From Klebsormidium nitens (lineage: Eukaryota > Streptophyta > Klebsormidiophyceae > Klebsormidiales > Klebsormidiaceae), in contig DF237091.1 in assembly GCA_000708835.1 (NCBI GenBank), positions 111,095 through 175,094 of the forward strand: DNA of 64,000 bases, read 5' to 3'. Made by a program: the position numbers and the translations under genes. The notes under the pieces are model-generated. The model saw only the letters and a program-made list of their open reading frames with translations, was not told the DNA's origin and made no database searches. Shown here piece by piece: positions 60,573-64,000 of this stretch. Within the stretch, counting starts at the first letter, position 1; the number at the start of each line of letters is the position of its first letter.

Positions 60573-63500
60573 CTAGGTGCCAGCCTGCCCCGCAGCCGTC
60601 GCATGCAACAGCATGCGCGCTGCGCCAGTCGCCTTCCCGCAGCGCATGCAGGCAAAATCAGCCGACGGCACTGCCAACCTGGGGTCAACTCGCCCATCCA
60701 CATCTGCGCGGTGACAAGGAGCGCACCGCTCCACGTGCACCCGCACTGTCCGCGCGTCTGCTCCCTCCAGCTCCAGCACGCCGTTCCCCCCCACTGAGCG
60801 CACCCTCAGAATCCGCGCCCCCGCTCGCGTGTCCAGCGTATCCACCATCTCCCGCTGCAAGTAAACATAGTCTCCCACCTCGTAACGCACCACCTGCGGC
60901 TTCCACGCCCCACTCCTGGTCTTAGCATACCGCAGCGTGTCCCTGTGCTGGGCGATCTCCAAATTGCCCATCGCCATGGGCACCCACTTCTTGAACAGCG
61001 CCGCGCGCTCCTCCACCAGCGCCACCAGGCGAGCCTCGTCATCCAGGTCCAGCGACTCCTCCACCCTGACCTTGATGGCGCCAGGCACCACCGGCTCCCT
61101 GCCATGCAACAGCTGGTACGGGGAGAACCCCGCCAGAGAGTGCTGCGCACTGAAATTGTATCCCATGGCGATCCATGGCAGATACAAATGCCACTCCTCT
61201 GCGGGGTGCCCCAGGCACCACTTGCGCAGCGCCCGTTTCACCACCTGAACGATGCGCTCGCTCAACCCGTTCGCCTGCGGGTGATAGGCAGAGGTCGCCC
61301 GGTGGTCAATCAGCGCAGCATCCAGACACGCTTGGAATTCCCCCCCAAACTCACCGCCCCTGTCTGTCACCGCCTTAGCGCACGCCCCATATCGCGTCAA
61401 CACCTCTCGTGTGAAGACCGCAGCCACCGTGGACGCCGGCTCCTTGTCCACGGTGGGCGCCAGGACCACAGTCTTGCTGAAGTGCTCCACGAGCACCAGC
61501 ACATACTGATTCCCCCTCACCGACTTGGGGAGCGGTCCTGCGAAGTCCAACCCCCACCAGTAGAACAAGCCTCTGATGGGCAGCGGGTGGAGCGCTGGGT
61601 GCTTGGCATTGAAGGTGGCACGCACCCTGTCACATGCCTCGCAGCCCCTGACCGCATGCTCCACCTCCGCCGACAGTCCTACCCACCAATAGTGGGGACG
61701 CAGAAGGGACACCGTCTTGCGGACTCCCATGTGCCCAGCGCGCTCATGCAGGTCCCTAACCAGCTGCGCGCGCACCGCTGGCCGCGGAACCACCCTCGCC
61801 TCCCCGCTGGCTAACCTCCTGACCAAGTGGTCCTGCCGCCACTCGTACCCACGGGCCCGGTGATGCAGTCTGTCCCACTCCCGCGGGCTGCACCCTGCAG
61901 GCAGCCCCTCACCCCGCAGCACCGCCAACAGCCCCTGATCCTCCCACACATCTACTGGCGGCTGCACCCCTGTTCCTGGCCCCAGTCCCTGCTCCCCTTC
62001 CGGCTGCTCACCAGGCTGCCAGGACAGGCACGCCGCCGCCGACCACGCGAGCGCCCCCGCCTCCTCCAAGTCGCCCTCCTGCCTCACCCCAGCCCAGTCC
62101 GCGCTGCTCTGCTGGGGGAACCTACTCAGATAGTCCATCTCGTTGTCAACCCCCGGCTTGTGCTTGACTTCAAAATCGAACTCACTGAGCATGAGCGCCC
62201 ACCGCGCCAACTTCCCCGTGAGCTTGGAATTTGTCAAAATCCACTTGAGCGGCTGATGATCGCTTTCCAGCTGAAAGCGCTCACCATACAGGTACTGCCT
62301 TCAGAGCCGCACAAAGTACACTGCAGCTAAGAGCTCCCCCTCGAAGCTACTGTACCGCGCCTCCGCCTCATTGCAGCTGCGGCTCCCAAACGCCACCACC
62401 CGCTCAGCTCCGTCCGTATCCTGCTGAAGCAGAACCCCCCCTAGGCCCTTCTTGCTCCAGTCACAGCGCACCTTGAAAGGCCGCCCCCTCTTTGGCAAGA
62501 CCAGCACCGGACTCCCCTGCAGCGCCTGCTTCAGCGCTGTGAACGCCTGCTCCTCTTCCTCTCCCCAGCGCCAGGGGGCCCCCTTCTTGGTCAACGCATT
62601 CAGCGGGGCCGGCAGCCGGCTGCAGTCGGGGATGAACTGGCGGTAGTAATTTACCACCCCTGAGAATGCCTTCACTGAGGTCACGTCGGTGGGTCGCGGC
62701 AACGAAGCAATGGCCGCCACCTTGGCCACCTGCGGAGACACCACCCCCGGTCTCAACCACATGCCCAAGTATTCCACCGAATCCGCCCCGAAACAACACT
62801 TCTCCGGGTGGCACTTAAGCCCCACCTCCCGCAGCCGGTCGAACACCCTCTGCACCAACTCCATGTGCTCTTCCAGCGTCTCGCCCCCCGCCACCAGCAG
62901 GTCGTCTATGAAGCTGCGCGCAAACCCCTCCAACCCCCTGAGCGTCCTGTCAATCGCCCGCTGAAACCACGCGCTCGCGTTCCTTGCCCCAAACGGACAC
63001 CGCTTCCAGCAATACAGTTTGCTGCTGGACCAGAATGCCAACTTCCGCCGGTCCTCCTTCCGCACCACCAGCTGGTGAAACGCGCCCCGTATGTCAATGG
63101 TGGAGTAGAACTTGGCATGGCACAGCCCCTCCAACACCTCCTCAGGCAGCGGCATCGGGTACCGATCCTGCGCTGTCTGCTCATTCACCCGGCGCAGATC
63201 CGTGCAGAACCGGGAGAGCTTCCAATTCCCCTCGGGATCCTTCTTGGCTGCCATCACTGAATTGGCTGCGATGTCGGAGTCACACTCCTCAATGATCCCT
63301 GCCCGTTCCAGCTCCCGGCACCGCTCATCCACCAGCTCCCATGTTTTCGCGCTGTGCTTGCGCGGCCTCTCAAAGATAGGTTGATCCGTTTTCAAGTCCA
63401 GCTGGACCTCAAACAACCTGAACTCCCCTATCTCCTCTAGGCTAAACGCAAACAGGTCCCTGTTTTTCTCCACCACGCCCGCCGCGTGCTCCTTTTCGCC

Positions 63501-63824
63501 CTCCTCCAGCTGCGAACCCACCACCCAGCCTGACGCCATCTTGCTCCCCTGCGGCAGCTCCACCCCCGCAGCGCTGGCAGCCGCCCCCAGCGCCCCCACA
63601 CTGGACATCTCACTTCCCTGAAGGGGGCCCTGCCTCAGCATCACCAGCGCGCGCCCCTGTCGCCCTGCCGTTGGTCGCCCCGACGACAGCAGCGCCAGCG
63701 CGCTCCCCTCCAGCTCCAGCCGCCCCAGCGCCAGCAGCGCCAGCGCGCTCCCCTCCAGCGCCAGTCGCCCCAGCGCCAGCAGCGCCAGCGCGCTCCCCTC
63801 CAGCGCTAGCCGCCCCAGCGCCAA
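60573..63824 (-). pseudogene. pol: Gypsy polyprotein with one in-frame TGA
   Basis: One frame runs the whole length, interrupted only by TGA at 62301-62303. Upstream of it (62304-63824) are the reverse transcriptase blocks (KLSRFCTDLRRVN, FYSTIDIRGAFHQL, RCPFGARNASAWFQR, and the active-site FIDDLLVAG) and the start of RNase H (FKVRCDWSKKGLGG). Downstream (60573-62300) are the rest of RNase H, the HHCC zinc-binding part of integrase (ERAGHMGVRKT to GCEACDR) and the catalytic triad region (LDFAGPL, VTDRGGEF, ANGLSERIVQ). The C-terminal part has YEVGDYVYLQ. With a single nonsense codon the copy is young; a base-call error is possible. The N-terminus shown is a repeat-coded Ala/Leu/Gly stretch and the true start lies further up. 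Confidence 0.9.
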
Positions 63825-63836
63825 CAGCGCCCGCCC
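63665..63836 (-). repeat. 45-bp minisatellite inside the retroelement frame
   Basis: Nearly four units of 45 bp (CTCCCCTCCAGCGCCAG, CCGCCCCAGCGCCAGCAGCG) keep the frame and encode repeated ALGRLALEGSALALL. A second minus-strand frame is also open through it, so codon constraint is unclear. Confidence 0.85.
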
Positions 63837-63864
63837 GCACCACTGTCCCCATTTTAGCCACAGG

Positions 63865-64000
63865 GGGGCTCACACGGCTGGGCCCGCCGCGAGCACCCCC
63901 CCGCTCCTCCTTCCCAGCTGCCACCGCCAGCTGTCCAATGCCTGAGACAGAGGGGCTCACACGGCTGGGCCCGCCGCAAGCACCCCCCCGCTCCTCCTTC
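63865..64000. repeat. 87-bp-spaced direct repeat at the window edge
   Basis: GGGGCTCACACGGCTGGGCC with its following bases occurs at 63865-63913 and again at 63952-64000, so a tandem array probably continues past the window. Confidence 0.85.

Larger units (their letters stand above)
60573..64000 (-). mobile_element. Ty3/Gypsy LTR retrotransposon, pol region (cut by window end)
   Basis: Minus-strand order is reverse transcriptase, RNase H, then integrase, the Ty3/Gypsy arrangement. The window ends at 64000 before any gag or 5' LTR. Downstream repeats at 59915-60432 may belong to the 3' end. Codon use is strongly GC-rich, unlike the flanking intergenic DNA. No chromodomain is recognisable at the integrase C-terminus. 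Confidence 0.92.

Noticed and set aside
60945-61814. 289-codon plus-strand open frame
   Set aside because: It is the antisense of the integrase region, where the minus strand carries the catalytic motifs.

Overview
The window looks like nuclear DNA of a streptophyte (charophyte-type) green alga. Klebsormidium or a relative is my inference; no species marker is visible. The grounds are a DRM-type DNA methyltransferase with the permuted motif order known from plants, a plant-type autoinhibited Ca2+-ATPase, a plant-like TFIIIC large subunit, an organellar PPR-like protein, and compact GC-rich exons split by many GT-AG introns. A 949-base run of N (20328-21276) marks it as a draft assembly.

Layout: 1-4100 is repeat-rich and holds no gene I can support. 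4586-14196 (-) is the TFIIIC B-block subunit (GTF3C1/TFC3 family), with nine phase-consistent exons and its C-terminus not found. 15187-18071 (+) is a small LRR protein, divergent from it. 19174-19949 (-) is a 78-residue complex I subunit NDUFS5. 22026-29686 (+) is a type IIB Ca2+-ATPase. 31958-33535 (-) is a six-helix membrane protein. 36565-38575 (-) is the DRM methyltransferase. 41401-46568 (+) is a ParA/MinD-type ATPase fused to SAP-like modules and nuclear localisation signals. 47926-53640 (-) is a mitochondrial carrier resembling S-adenosylmethionine carriers. 54889-58982 (+) is a PPR-like protein. 60573-64000 (-) is a Ty3/Gypsy retrotransposon with one nonsense codon.

The genes do not form a pathway. 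TFIIIC, DRM and the ParA fusion would act in the nucleus. The carrier, NDUFS5 and probably the PPR protein would act in mitochondria. The Ca2+ pump would act at a cell or vacuole membrane.

The most striking pattern is structural. At several genes, one edge of an exon together with its splice site is repeated in the neighbouring intron or 3' flank as decaying tandem copies ('exon-boundary echoes'). In the two clearest genes the copies are about 150 bp apart. The echoes lie at TFIIIC exon 4 (5' edge, six copies), TFIIIC exons 7 and 9 (3' edges), Ca2+-ATPase exon 7 (both edges) and the LRR gene's last exon. In the ParA gene a larger tandem duplication has produced working, phase-compatible extra exons. 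Exon coordinates were read by eye from splice signals and reading-phase continuity, not from transcripts.
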